From: Candidatus Bathyarchaeota archaeon
Lineage (GTDB): Archaea > Thermoproteota > Bathyarchaeia > Bathyarchaeales > DTEX01
Direction of reading: 5' to 3'
Assembly (NCBI GenBank): GCA_026414245.1
Contig: JAOAJJ010000004.1
Location: 1 to 22,281, forward strand
DNA: 22,281 bases
Shown: piece after piece, positions 6,529-12,495 of the stretch
Position numbering within the stretch: position 1 is the stretch's first letter
Layout: every line of letters begins with the position of its first letter
Translations under genes and position numbers: made by a program
Notes under the pieces: model-generated
The model's database searches: none
What the model saw: the letters and a program-made list of their open reading frames with translations, nothing else
Told to the model about the DNA's origin: nothing

Positions 6529-8400
6529 ATGAAGGAGAGACTAGTGAGTATAGTCTCAGAAATAAAATCTACATTCAAAGGGAATATTAGAGTTCTGATG
6601 GCTAGAGATCTTGCTCTCACAGTCATAGCTGGATTAAGTGGCGGACTAGATATATTGTTTGTTAAAGAGGTTCTTGGGGCTGATGCAATAGTTTTAAGCA
6701 CGCTTGCATCAATTTGGTCGATAGTTTTTCTAGCATTCATATTGCTCGGCGGCTGGATATCTGACCAATATAGTCGTAAGAAAATGTTGATTGCTGGCAT
6801 GGTTTTAACCCTACCAAACCCGATAATTTATGCATTCGCGGCAGATTGGCGGATAACAATCGTGGCAAACTTTCTCGGCGCTGTCGGCACAGCGCTTGTT
6901 GCGCCAGCCTACATAGCGCTCTTGTTCTCATCTTCCGAGCAGAAAAGTAGAAGTAGGACGATAGCTGCGATGAATACTGTTAACAATATCGCCAACACAT
7001 TTGTCCCGCCAATAGGTGCGTCGTTAATCCAAACTTTAGGAGGCGGAAGATTAAATTGGCTCAGAAATATTTTCCTAGCTCAATTCTTCCTCACGATAAT
7101 AGTCTTATTTTATACAGCCCGAAAGCTCGAAGATAAACCGCCTGGGATCAGAAAAGCGCCAAAAAGACTTATTGAAGCCGTTAAAGATATTTTTGGGCAA
7201 ATAAGCAGAATATATAGAGTTTCAAGGGAGAGGAAAGCTACACCTTGGCTCTTCTTGGCTTCAACAGGTCCTTGGGCTTGGGAGGCTGTAGCCCCCTTCT
7301 GGATAATATATGCTGCTGAGGTATGCGGTTCACCAATAATGGTTTTAGGACTTTTACCCTCAGTCTATAGTCTGACGGCAGCTATATTAATGATTCCGCT
7401 GGCTGAAATCTCGGACAAAAAAGGGAGAAAAAAGATAATACTGCTCACGCGCCCATTTCTATACATCTGCCTTCTTCTTCTGCTCACCGGAGGATCATTT
7501 AAGTGGCTAAGCATAACACCATTTATTCCGCTTGCCGCATGGATATTTAGAGCAATAGGCGATTCCTCCAGCCCTTCTTGGGCAGCTGCTTCAACGGAAG
7601 TTATACCTGAGGAGCTTCAGAGCGAATGGGAGGCTACAAGAGACTTCTTATGGAGGAGCATGGCTATACCAGCCGTTTTGGCTGGAGGATTGCTATGGAA
7701 CATCGACCCTAGACTACCATTCTTAATGGCTCTCATAGTCGACGGCTTAATAAGGCTTCCAGTACTGATATATAAGATTCCGGAAACCTTAATAGTTCAT
7801 GGTCACCACCACCCGATAGGACCGCATATAATCCTTTACGGTTTGCCCGGGGCTGGAAAAACGTCGATCGCCCACTTAGTGCAGAGGGAGCTTTCCCTAG
7901 AAATAATTGATGAAAGAGCCTTGGGAGAAGAGATAAGGGAGCAGGATGATCATTTGATCCCGCTGCCATTTCTAGAAAAAAGAGAGGAGAAAGAAATCGA
8001 AGATAGATTAAACGCTATGCTTTCCAAGGTTAGTGGGGCTGCAGTTATAGAGGGGGAGCCAGCGTTATTCGCCGCTAAGGATGAGGATAAGGGGCTAATA
8101 ATTCTGCTTGTTGCACCTAAGGATGAAAGAGTTAAAAGGGAGATAAAGAAGCATGGGGGACCGGACTTTGTGGTTCTTAAGAAGGTTGAGGATGAGGATC
8201 GAAGGTTTTTAAGGTTAACACGCCAGCTTTTTGGCGCCGACTTGTCGAAGCTCCCTCCATTCGATATAGCGATAAACACCGAGAGGATACCTCCGGAAAA
8301 AATCTTGAAGATTATTAAGGTTCTCTACAGTGATGTGAGGGAGACGGATATTGGGGCAAAAGGAGACCAAGATGAAAAGACTCTATTACATAAGCAATGA
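6529..8400 (+). CDS. MFS transporter fused to a C-terminal cytidylate-kinase-like P-loop domain
   Basis: About 623 residues, far longer than a plain MFS protein (400-450). Residues 1-420 are hydrophobic with repeated transmembrane segments. MFS motif A is GGWISDQYSRKK (74-85) and the second-half equivalent is LAEISDKKGRKK (291-302). A histidine-rich linker (HGHHHPIGPH, 424-433) joins it to a soluble domain with Walker A GLPGAGKT (438-445) and a C-terminal DIAINTERIPPEKI (579-592), which resembles the ending of cytidylate-kinase-like proteins. The fusion is in one uninterrupted frame. I chose ATG 6529; TTG 6514 is an alternative near the predicted transcript start. Lying head to head with ATP-grasp copy B, it may export or import the product of that cluster; the kinase domain could phosphorylate cargo or sense nucleotides. 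Cargo is unknown. Confidence 0.85.
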   Translation: MKERLVSIVSEIKSTFKGNIRVLMARDLALTVIAGLSGGLDILFVKEVLGADAIVLSTLASIWSIVFLAFILLGGWISDQYSRKKMLIAGMVLTLPNPIIYAFAADWRITIVANFLGAVGTALVAPAYIALLFSSSEQKSRSRTIAAMNTVNNIANTFVPPIGASLIQTLGGGRLNWLRNIFLAQFFLTIIVLFYTARKLEDKPPGIRKAPKRLIEAVKDIFGQISRIYRVSRERKATPWLFLASTGPWAWEAVAPFWIIYAAEVCGSPIMVLGLLPSVYSLTAAILMIPLAEISDKKGRKKIILLTRPFLYICLLLLLTGGSFKWLSITPFIPLAAWIFRAIGDSSSPSWAAASTEVIPEELQSEWEATRDFLWRSMAIPAVLAGGLLWNIDPRLPFLMALIVDGLIRLPVLIYKIPETLIVHGHHHPIGPHIILYGLPGAGKTSIAHLVQRELSLEIIDERALGEEIREQDDHLIPLPFLEKREEKEIEDRLNAMLSKVSGAAVIEGEPALFAAKDEDKGLIILLVAPKDERVKREIKKHGGPDFVVLKKVEDEDRRFLRLTRQLFGADLSKLPPFDIAINTERIPPEKILKIIKVLYSDVRETDIGAKGDQDEKTLLHKQ

Positions 8401-8426
8401 TGAAAGTAGGTGATTTTCAAGCAACG

Positions 8427-8434
8427 TTTTTAAC
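8427..8434 (+). promoter_or_regulatory. TATA-like box for the 254-residue unknown gene
   Basis: TTTTTAAC in the 72-base gap. Predicted transcript start near 8456 is just before the GAAGGTG ribosome-binding site at 8461-8467. Confidence 0.35.
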
Positions 8435-8472
8435 TCGAATTGTCACCTCATAGATGCTGAGAAGGTGTCTGC

Positions 8473-9237
8473 ATGGTTTTTTACGTGGTTTACAGTGTTC
8501 CGAAGGAATATAAGTGCAGGAGCCTAATACTTAAGCGCCTTGAGGCTCTGGGTTGCAAGCGTATATGCAGCTCTTTCTGGGAGGTAAACGAGCGTAAAAT
8601 AGACGATATCCTGAAAATTATGGGTGAAAATCAGCCGATACTTTTAAGGAGAACTAGAGATATCAAGAGACCATCATATGATGAGGAGGGGAAGATAGTT
8701 GACTTTGGAAGCCTGATAGTTTTAGTTTATAATCCGGAGAACAATGGAAATTCTAAAATCAAGTGGCTGTTAGCTAGAACGCCATATATAAGGCTGTGTC
8801 GATCAGTTTACGCTTTCCCTCAGAATAGCTGCAGATATGAGAAGAAAAGAGGGATGCTTGAAATAAACTTTCTCTTAATGTCAGTTAAAGAGCAGAGCAG
8901 GGATGCGATGATATTCTCCAGAATTGTAATTGTGAATAGTAGCGATGTGATGAACGCTTTAATAGAGAGGGTTAAATTAAGGGTTGCGAATAAGACAGAA
9001 AAGATACTTAATGGTTACAAGAACCTCATAGACGCATTCTATTCTGGGCAAATAGATAAAAAATACCTGGTTGAAAGAGAGAAGAAGCTTTACAACGAGT
9101 TTAGACATTTAAGGAGGTTAATTTTCTTCTATGAGAAATGGCTTAAAATAGATTTCGCAAGGGAAATAATGAAAATTTATTCAGTAATGAGGAAAACGAG
9201 ACTATTAAGAGAGAATTTGAAAGAAGGTGGCATTTAA
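8473..9237 (+). CDS. Unrecognised protein with PaaX/ChrB/Cas2-like N-terminus
   Basis: 254 residues, basic, no transmembrane segment or signal peptide seen. GAAGGTG 5 bases before the ATG supports the start. The first 40 residues (FYVVYSVPKEYKCRSLILKR then LGCKRICSSFWEV) have the beta-alpha-beta pattern 'strand ending in VYSVP, helix with Arg/Leu, LGxxRIxxSxWEV' seen in the N-terminal ferredoxin-like domains of ChrB and PaaX and, more distantly, in Cas2. The middle has a second strand-rich part including LIVLVYNP and an RLCRSVYAFPQ segment, a possible second copy of the fold. The last 80 residues are helical, charged and coiled-coil-like. No cas genes or repeats are nearby, so a CRISPR role is unlikely. 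It follows the MFS fusion on the same strand but seems to have its own promoter. A short T-rich run after the stop (TTATTTTTCTCTTCC) may end the transcript. Confidence 0.75.
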   Translation: MVFYVVYSVPKEYKCRSLILKRLEALGCKRICSSFWEVNERKIDDILKIMGENQPILLRRTRDIKRPSYDEEGKIVDFGSLIVLVYNPENNGNSKIKWLLARTPYIRLCRSVYAFPQNSCRYEKKRGMLEINFLLMSVKEQSRDAMIFSRIVIVNSSDVMNALIERVKLRVANKTEKILNGYKNLIDAFYSGQIDKKYLVEREKKLYNEFRHLRRLIFFYEKWLKIDFAREIMKIYSVMRKTRLLRENLKEGGI

Positions 9238-9242
9238 CATTG

Positions 9243-9257
9243 TTATTTTTCTCTTCC
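9243..9257 (+). terminator. T-rich tract after the 254-residue gene
   Basis: TTATTTTTCTCTTCC begins 5 bases after the stop codon. Archaeal termination commonly uses such T-rich tracts without a hairpin. Weak evidence. Confidence 0.35.
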
Positions 9258-9322
9258 ATAAAATAAAGGGAGATTGATTTTTAAGATAAACTATCGTCCA
9301 TCGTCGATTGGTGACTGGGGAT

Positions 9323-9451
9323 CTACCACTCTTCTTCCTCTTCCTCCCATTCTTCCTCCTCTTCCCACTCTTCTTCTCCCCAGTCCTCCCATTCTTCCTC
9401 CTCTTCTTCCTCCTCTTCCTCTTCTCTCGGTGGGCTCTTTCTTCTCGACAT
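9323..9451 (-). CDS. 42-residue Glu/Trp-rich acidic microprotein
   Basis: Minus-strand ORF starting at ATG 9451 and stopping with TAG at 9323-9325. The protein begins with a short basic, proline-containing head (MSRRKSPPR), then eleven Glu, then a Trp-punctuated tail in which Trp occurs at positions 21, 24, 29, 35 and 42, separated almost only by Glu (one Asp, one Gly). In all about 25 of 42 residues are Glu. A strong ribosome-binding site, GGTGAT at 9457-9462, lies 5 bases before the ATG, and a TATA-like box at 9494-9500 fits a transcript start near 9471. Both GAA and GAG are mixed throughout, which suggests selection on protein rather than simple nucleotide-repeat expansion. Overlapping plus-strand frames read as Leu/Pro/Phe repeats without a good start site. 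Function is unknown; the composition suggests binding to basic partners such as ribosomal proteins or chromatin. It has no gene close by on its own strand, so it may be transcribed alone. Confidence 0.6.
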   Translation of the reverse strand: MSRRKSPPREEEEEEEEEEEWEDWGEEEWEEEEEWEEEEEEW

Positions 9452-9456
9452 TCTGG

Positions 9457-9500
9457 ATCACCACTCTTTGGAAATTATTTAATTGGGGGAATCAAATAAA
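9457..9500 (-). promoter_or_regulatory. Promoter and ribosome-binding site of the acidic microprotein
   Basis: GGTGAT (9457-9462, minus strand) matches the archaeal anti-Shine-Dalgarno and is correctly spaced. TTTATTT (9494-9500, minus strand) is the best-placed TATA-like box; a second AT-rich TTAAATAAT lies nearer but would start transcription inside the ribosome-binding site. Confidence 0.45.
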
Positions 9501-9726
9501 CCTTTACTGGAAATCGGAGAAAAAATAGTTAAGAGAAAATGATGAAAATAACTCAATAATATGCTTTTTAACAAAAAATCTTAGATTTTTATTTCCTTTA
9601 TTCAAAAATAAGGTTTAAAATTCGTTTATATGAAATTAGGGGGCAAATATTTGGCGATCTTTATTGTTTTGATTTCTTTTTAGGTGGGGGGGTTAAATGC
9701 CTTTTTAGGGCGCGTTAGTCGCCTTG
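9501..9726. other. AT-rich intergenic region, no gene seen
   Basis: Both strands are rich in stops and no ribosome-binding site plus ORF combination was found. It holds a G-run (9685-9692), two copies of a CTAAAAAG-like word on the minus strand, and a lone box-C-like ATGATGA at 9539 without a matching D box. It probably contains the 3' end of the ogg operon transcript and upstream sequence of the microprotein gene. Confidence 0.5.
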
Positions 9727-10371
9727 CTACTTTAGAATCTTTCCGGTCTCGATAAACCATAAATATAAATCCAGCTCCCCTAGACTTAATCCAACCATCT
9801 TAGATAATTCAGCCAGTTTTTTCTCGATCTCAAGGTATCTACGCCTCGTTATAGTTTTAGGTTTCTCCATAAGCCCATATTTAACCAGGAGATTAATTAT
9901 GTGAAAGTCTATTATCGCAACATTCATGAAACCAATATTTCTGAGGAAGTGGCTCGCCTCCTTATAGCCAAACCCCCTAATATTTTTAACAAGCCACTCC
10001 CTTAACGCCTTCTCATTCGTTATAGAGTTCAGGGCTTTCATTATTTCCAGAATCTTTCTCCTTGCTTCAACAATATATTTAGCTCTTGAATCTGGGTATC
10101 TGTGTCCTAAGGCTTTAAGTCTCTCCGCTAAATCCGCTTCAGATAGGCTTAAAAAGCCGTCGTTAATCTCCATTTGAATCTTTATAGATTTCTCCGCACT
10201 GAAATGCGCCGTCAATATGCAGAAGCAGAGCTCCTTAAAGATCTCGGCAGGATTTTTGCCTCTATTCTTTTTGAATTCATCCACTCTAGATTTGACTAGT
10301 TCTCCAACATCACTGTTTTTAAGGTCACTGATAAGATTAGCTAAGATGCTTAAACCATGAACGGCTCCCAT
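9727..10371 (-). CDS. ogg: 8-oxoguanine DNA glycosylase / AP lyase (archaeal Ogg2 family)
   Basis: Excises 8-oxoguanine and cuts the abasic strand. The sequence closely follows M. jannaschii Ogg: KELCFCILTAHFSAE, GHRYPDSRAKYI, the helix-hairpin-helix with RGFGYKEASHFLRNIG, then VAIIDFHI and LGELDLYLWFIETGK. The catalytic lysine (in GYKEASH) and aspartate (in IIDFH) are 18 residues apart, as Lys129 and Asp147 are in the M. jannaschii enzyme. I take the ATG at 10371 (214 residues, near the family's usual 207). The frame is open to a TTG at 10410, only 24 bases from the tfb stop, but that start has no convincing ribosome-binding site. Position suggests it is the last gene of the rps8e-srp19-gar1-tfb operon. 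Confidence 0.9.
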   Translation of the reverse strand: MGAVHGLSILANLISDLKNSDVGELVKSRVDEFKKNRGKNPAEIFKELCFCILTAHFSAEKSIKIQMEINDGFLSLSEADLAERLKALGHRYPDSRAKYIVEARRKILEIMKALNSITNEKALREWLVKNIRGFGYKEASHFLRNIGFMNVAIIDFHIINLLVKYGLMEKPKTITRRRYLEIEKKLAELSKMVGLSLGELDLYLWFIETGKILK

Positions 10372-10434
10372 AAAATTATCTTCCACAAAATTTACTGAAA
10401 CCGAGTTCAAATCTCGCTGTGGGTAAAAGCAATA

Positions 10435-11385
10435 TTATAGTCTAACTATGAACATTAACTGCTCCGTCAGCTCCTTATACCTGTTTCTTATAGTTACCTC
10501 AGTAACCTTCGCTATCTCAGCTATCTCTCTTTGAGTCCGCTTCTCACCTATCAACACGGAAGCTATATAGCTTGCGGCGGCAGCTATTCCTGTCGGCCCT
10601 CTGCCAGAAGTCAGCTTAAGTTCAGATGCGACTGAAAGAACCTTGTTCGCTATCTCCTCAACTTTCCCTTGCATTGTGAGCTGATTTGAAAACTTAGATA
10701 TGTAATGGCTTGCCTTAAGTGGCGGTATAGTTAAGTTTAACTCCTTGACGAGAAAGCGGTAGCATCTTCCAACCTCTCTTTTGCTTATATTCGTCGCACT
10801 CGCTATTTCGTCCAAGGTTCTTGGAAGCCCACACTGTCTGCAAGCGATGTATACCGCGGCGGCGCTTATCCCCTGAATTGATCTTCCACGTATTAGGCGC
10901 TCTTTAACCGCCTTCCTATAGATTATGGAACTTGTCTCAAAAATACTCTTTGGTAGGGAGAGAACGTTTGCTATCTTCGTTATCTCTGAGAGGGCGAAAG
11001 CAAGGTTTCTCTCCGTGGCGTCTGAAACCCTTATCCTCCTCTGCCACTTCCTTAACCTATACATCTGCGCCCTCTGGTTGGCGTCAAACCTCTTGCCAAA
11101 AACGTCTCTATCATGCCAGTCAATCACCGTGGATAAACCCTTATCATGTATGGTGAAGGTTACTGGGGCGCCAACCCTAGCCCTTTTATCTCTCTGCTCA
11201 TTATCGAAGGCCCGCCATTCAGGACCTTGATCAGCTATCTTCATATCTACCACGTAACCACATTCCATGCAAACCACTTCAGCCGTCTCATAATCGCGCA
11301 TCAGCTTCGAGCCGCCGCACTCTGGGCAACGCTGAATATCTCTTAGGATCGGGGGAAGGGATGGGGTTTCCTCACCGTCGCTCAT
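10435..11385 (-). CDS. tfb: Transcription initiation factor B (TFB)
   Basis: Archaeal TFIIB homologue that bridges TBP-bound promoter DNA and RNA polymerase. 316 residues. The zinc ribbon uses Cys20, Cys23, Cys39 and Cys42 (CPECGG...CMECG). The B-reader region GPEWRAF follows. Two cyclin folds occupy roughly residues 115-205 and 210-305, with repeats such as GRSIQGISAAAVYIACR and GPTGIAAAASYIASV. The second ends in a helix-turn-helix (TQREIAEIAKVTEVTIRNRY) that contacts the BRE. The ATG overlaps the gar1 stop as ATGA, so translation is likely coupled. Full length with all key residues. Confidence 0.98.
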   Translation of the reverse strand: MSDGEETPSLPPILRDIQRCPECGGSKLMRDYETAEVVCMECGYVVDMKIADQGPEWRAFDNEQRDKRARVGAPVTFTIHDKGLSTVIDWHDRDVFGKRFDANQRAQMYRLRKWQRRIRVSDATERNLAFALSEITKIANVLSLPKSIFETSSIIYRKAVKERLIRGRSIQGISAAAVYIACRQCGLPRTLDEIASATNISKREVGRCYRFLVKELNLTIPPLKASHYISKFSNQLTMQGKVEEIANKVLSVASELKLTSGRGPTGIAAAASYIASVLIGEKRTQREIAEIAKVTEVTIRNRYKELTEQLMFIVRL

Positions 11386-11645
11386 CTTCGCCGCTTCCCT
11401 TCCGACCCTTTAGATAAAATGTAGATTGGGGAATTAATGATTTTTTTGGCTTCTTGGTCTTTAACTTTGATTTCAATATAAGGCGACTTCACCGAGCCGA
11501 AAATGTCTAAAACAACCCCGATCGGCTTCTTCCTGATATCAAAAATTGTTGCACCGATTTTCGGAGGGGTTTCAACTTTAGCTATAACTCTGTTACCAAA
11601 ATATGTATGTAAAACTTGACCAATCTTTTTCAAGCTATGCATCAC
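11382..11645 (-). CDS. gar1: H/ACA ribonucleoprotein subunit Gar1
   Basis: 87 residues. Core Gar1/Naf1 beta-barrel: GNRVIAKVETPPKIGATIFD, then KKPIGVVLDIFGSVKSPYIE and a basic tail (KGSEGKRRR). Gar1 binds Cbf5 and promotes release of RNA after guided pseudouridylation. Two ATGs are adjacent (11645 and 11642); AGGTG is directly before them, which slightly favours 11642. A TATA-like CTTAAATAG at 11682-11690 (minus strand) could provide an internal promoter in the srp19-gar1 gap. The 3' end overlaps tfb by four bases. Confidence 0.92.
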   Translation of the reverse strand: MMHSLKKIGQVLHTYFGNRVIAKVETPPKIGATIFDIRKKPIGVVLDIFGSVKSPYIEIKVKDQEAKKIINSPIYILSKGSEGKRRR

Positions 11646-11704
11646 CTAGAAGGGAATGGATAAAGGAATGAACTCAATCAACTATTTAAGTTTTTCCCAA
11701 GGAG

Positions 11705-11992
11705 CTACTTGGATAGCTTCACCAGCTCGGAGGCTATCTTCCTCATAACCTGTAATTTACTCTCTCCGCTCTTCTTCATAATTATGGAGCCCATTTTAAT
11801 CCATGGGATTCTGGGATAAAACGATTCTTCACAGACCTCGTAGCTTAAGCCGAGTTTCTTAACAGCATTCTCCAGCATCATGATGTTTGGCGAGGGAATA
11901 CAGAGGTTTTTTGGCAGACGCCTACCCTCACGTCTAGTCTTCGTGGAGTCAAAGTATACTGGCCATAAAACTATTGAGTCTCTTCTCCGCAT
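11705..11992 (-). CDS. srp19: Signal recognition particle subunit SRP19
   Basis: 95 residues, usual archaeal length. The N-terminal VLWPVYFDSTKTRREGRRLP is the SRP19 signature that contacts 7S RNA helices 6 and 8 and prepares binding of SRP54; SPNIMMLENAVKKLG and YPRIPWIKMGSI follow as in the family. No Shine-Dalgarno sequence precedes the ATG; an AT-rich TTTAAAT abuts it, so translation may depend on a leaderless message or on coupling with rps8e, whose stop is 39 bases upstream. Confidence 0.95.
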   Translation of the reverse strand: MRRRDSIVLWPVYFDSTKTRREGRRLPKNLCIPSPNIMMLENAVKKLGLSYEVCEESFYPRIPWIKMGSIIMKKSGESKLQVMRKIASELVKLSK

Positions 11993-12031
11993 ATTTAAAC
12001 GTCCATGTCTAAACGTAAAAATCTAATTGAT

Positions 12032-12427
12032 TCAAGATGCTTTTCTCTCGATTAAAATGGCGTTTAAGACGCCCTTCTGCCCGGGTCTCGAAGTTATCTT
12101 AGCTGTCCCTAGAGGGGTCTCTACTAAACAACCCTTCGTTATGACCCCTCTTCTATTGTAATCCACGTTTGCCGGGTTTCTTATGACGCTAATAATTTCA
12201 ACTTTTTTCGTCTCACCTGTCTCTGGATCCGAGACGTTCACCCATCTAGTGCTAACTAACCTAACCTTTATGTTTCCCCCTCTCCTACGGCTAACCCTAA
12301 CTTTATGCTCACCTAAAGTGGTTTCTGTTGGGAAAGACCCCATCTCATATTTTCGTTTCCCCCGGTAAGGCCTCCGTTTTCCACCAGTAGGCTTCCTTTT
12401 ATGAAGATCTCCATGCCAAACGGACAT
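12032..12427 (-). CDS. rps8e: Ribosomal protein S8e
   Basis: 131 residues, full length. Typical S8e sequence: HKRKPTGGKRRPYRGKRKYE at the N-terminus, RVSRRRGGNIKVRL, RNPANVDYNRRGVITKG and TPLGTAKITSRPGQKGVLNA. Small-subunit protein, archaeal/eukaryotic family. GGGAG at 12433-12437 (minus strand) is well spaced from the ATG, and a TATA-like CTTATATT at 12474-12481 fits a transcript start near 12451. It is the first gene of the operon running to ogg. Confidence 0.97.
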   Translation of the reverse strand: MSVWHGDLHKRKPTGGKRRPYRGKRKYEMGSFPTETTLGEHKVRVSRRRGGNIKVRLVSTRWVNVSDPETGETKKVEIISVIRNPANVDYNRRGVITKGCLVETPLGTAKITSRPGQKGVLNAILIERKAS

Positions 12428-12473
12428 TCTATGCTCCCTTCATCCGTTAAATTTCTAAAAGAAGCCTCGGGTC

Positions 12474-12481
12474 AATATAAG
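12474..12481 (-). promoter_or_regulatory. TATA box of the rps8e operon
   Basis: CTTATATT on the minus strand in the 68-base gap after the sugar-kinase gene. The predicted leader of about 24 bases includes the GGGAG ribosome-binding site. Confidence 0.5.
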
Positions 12482-12495
12482 TTTAACGGCCCCTT

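Noticed and set aside
8407..8448. AGGTGA ... TCACCT inverted repeat between the MFS fusion and the next gene
   Set aside because: Stem of six bases with a loop of about 30; AGGTGA words are common as ribosome-binding-like sequence, so chance is likely.
8473..8600. Cas2 and therefore a CRISPR locus
   Set aside because: The resemblance is only a short fold-like pattern; the protein is over twice Cas2 length and there are no repeats or other cas genes in the window.
9274..9528. Two overlapping plus-strand ORFs rich in Leu, Pro and Phe
   Set aside because: They are the complement of the Glu/Trp microprotein repeat, have no ribosome-binding site, and their composition follows from reading the pyrimidine strand.
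9539..9600. Box C-like ATGATGA suggesting a C/D guide RNA
   Set aside because: No D box (CTGA) or C'/D' pair occurs at a suitable distance.
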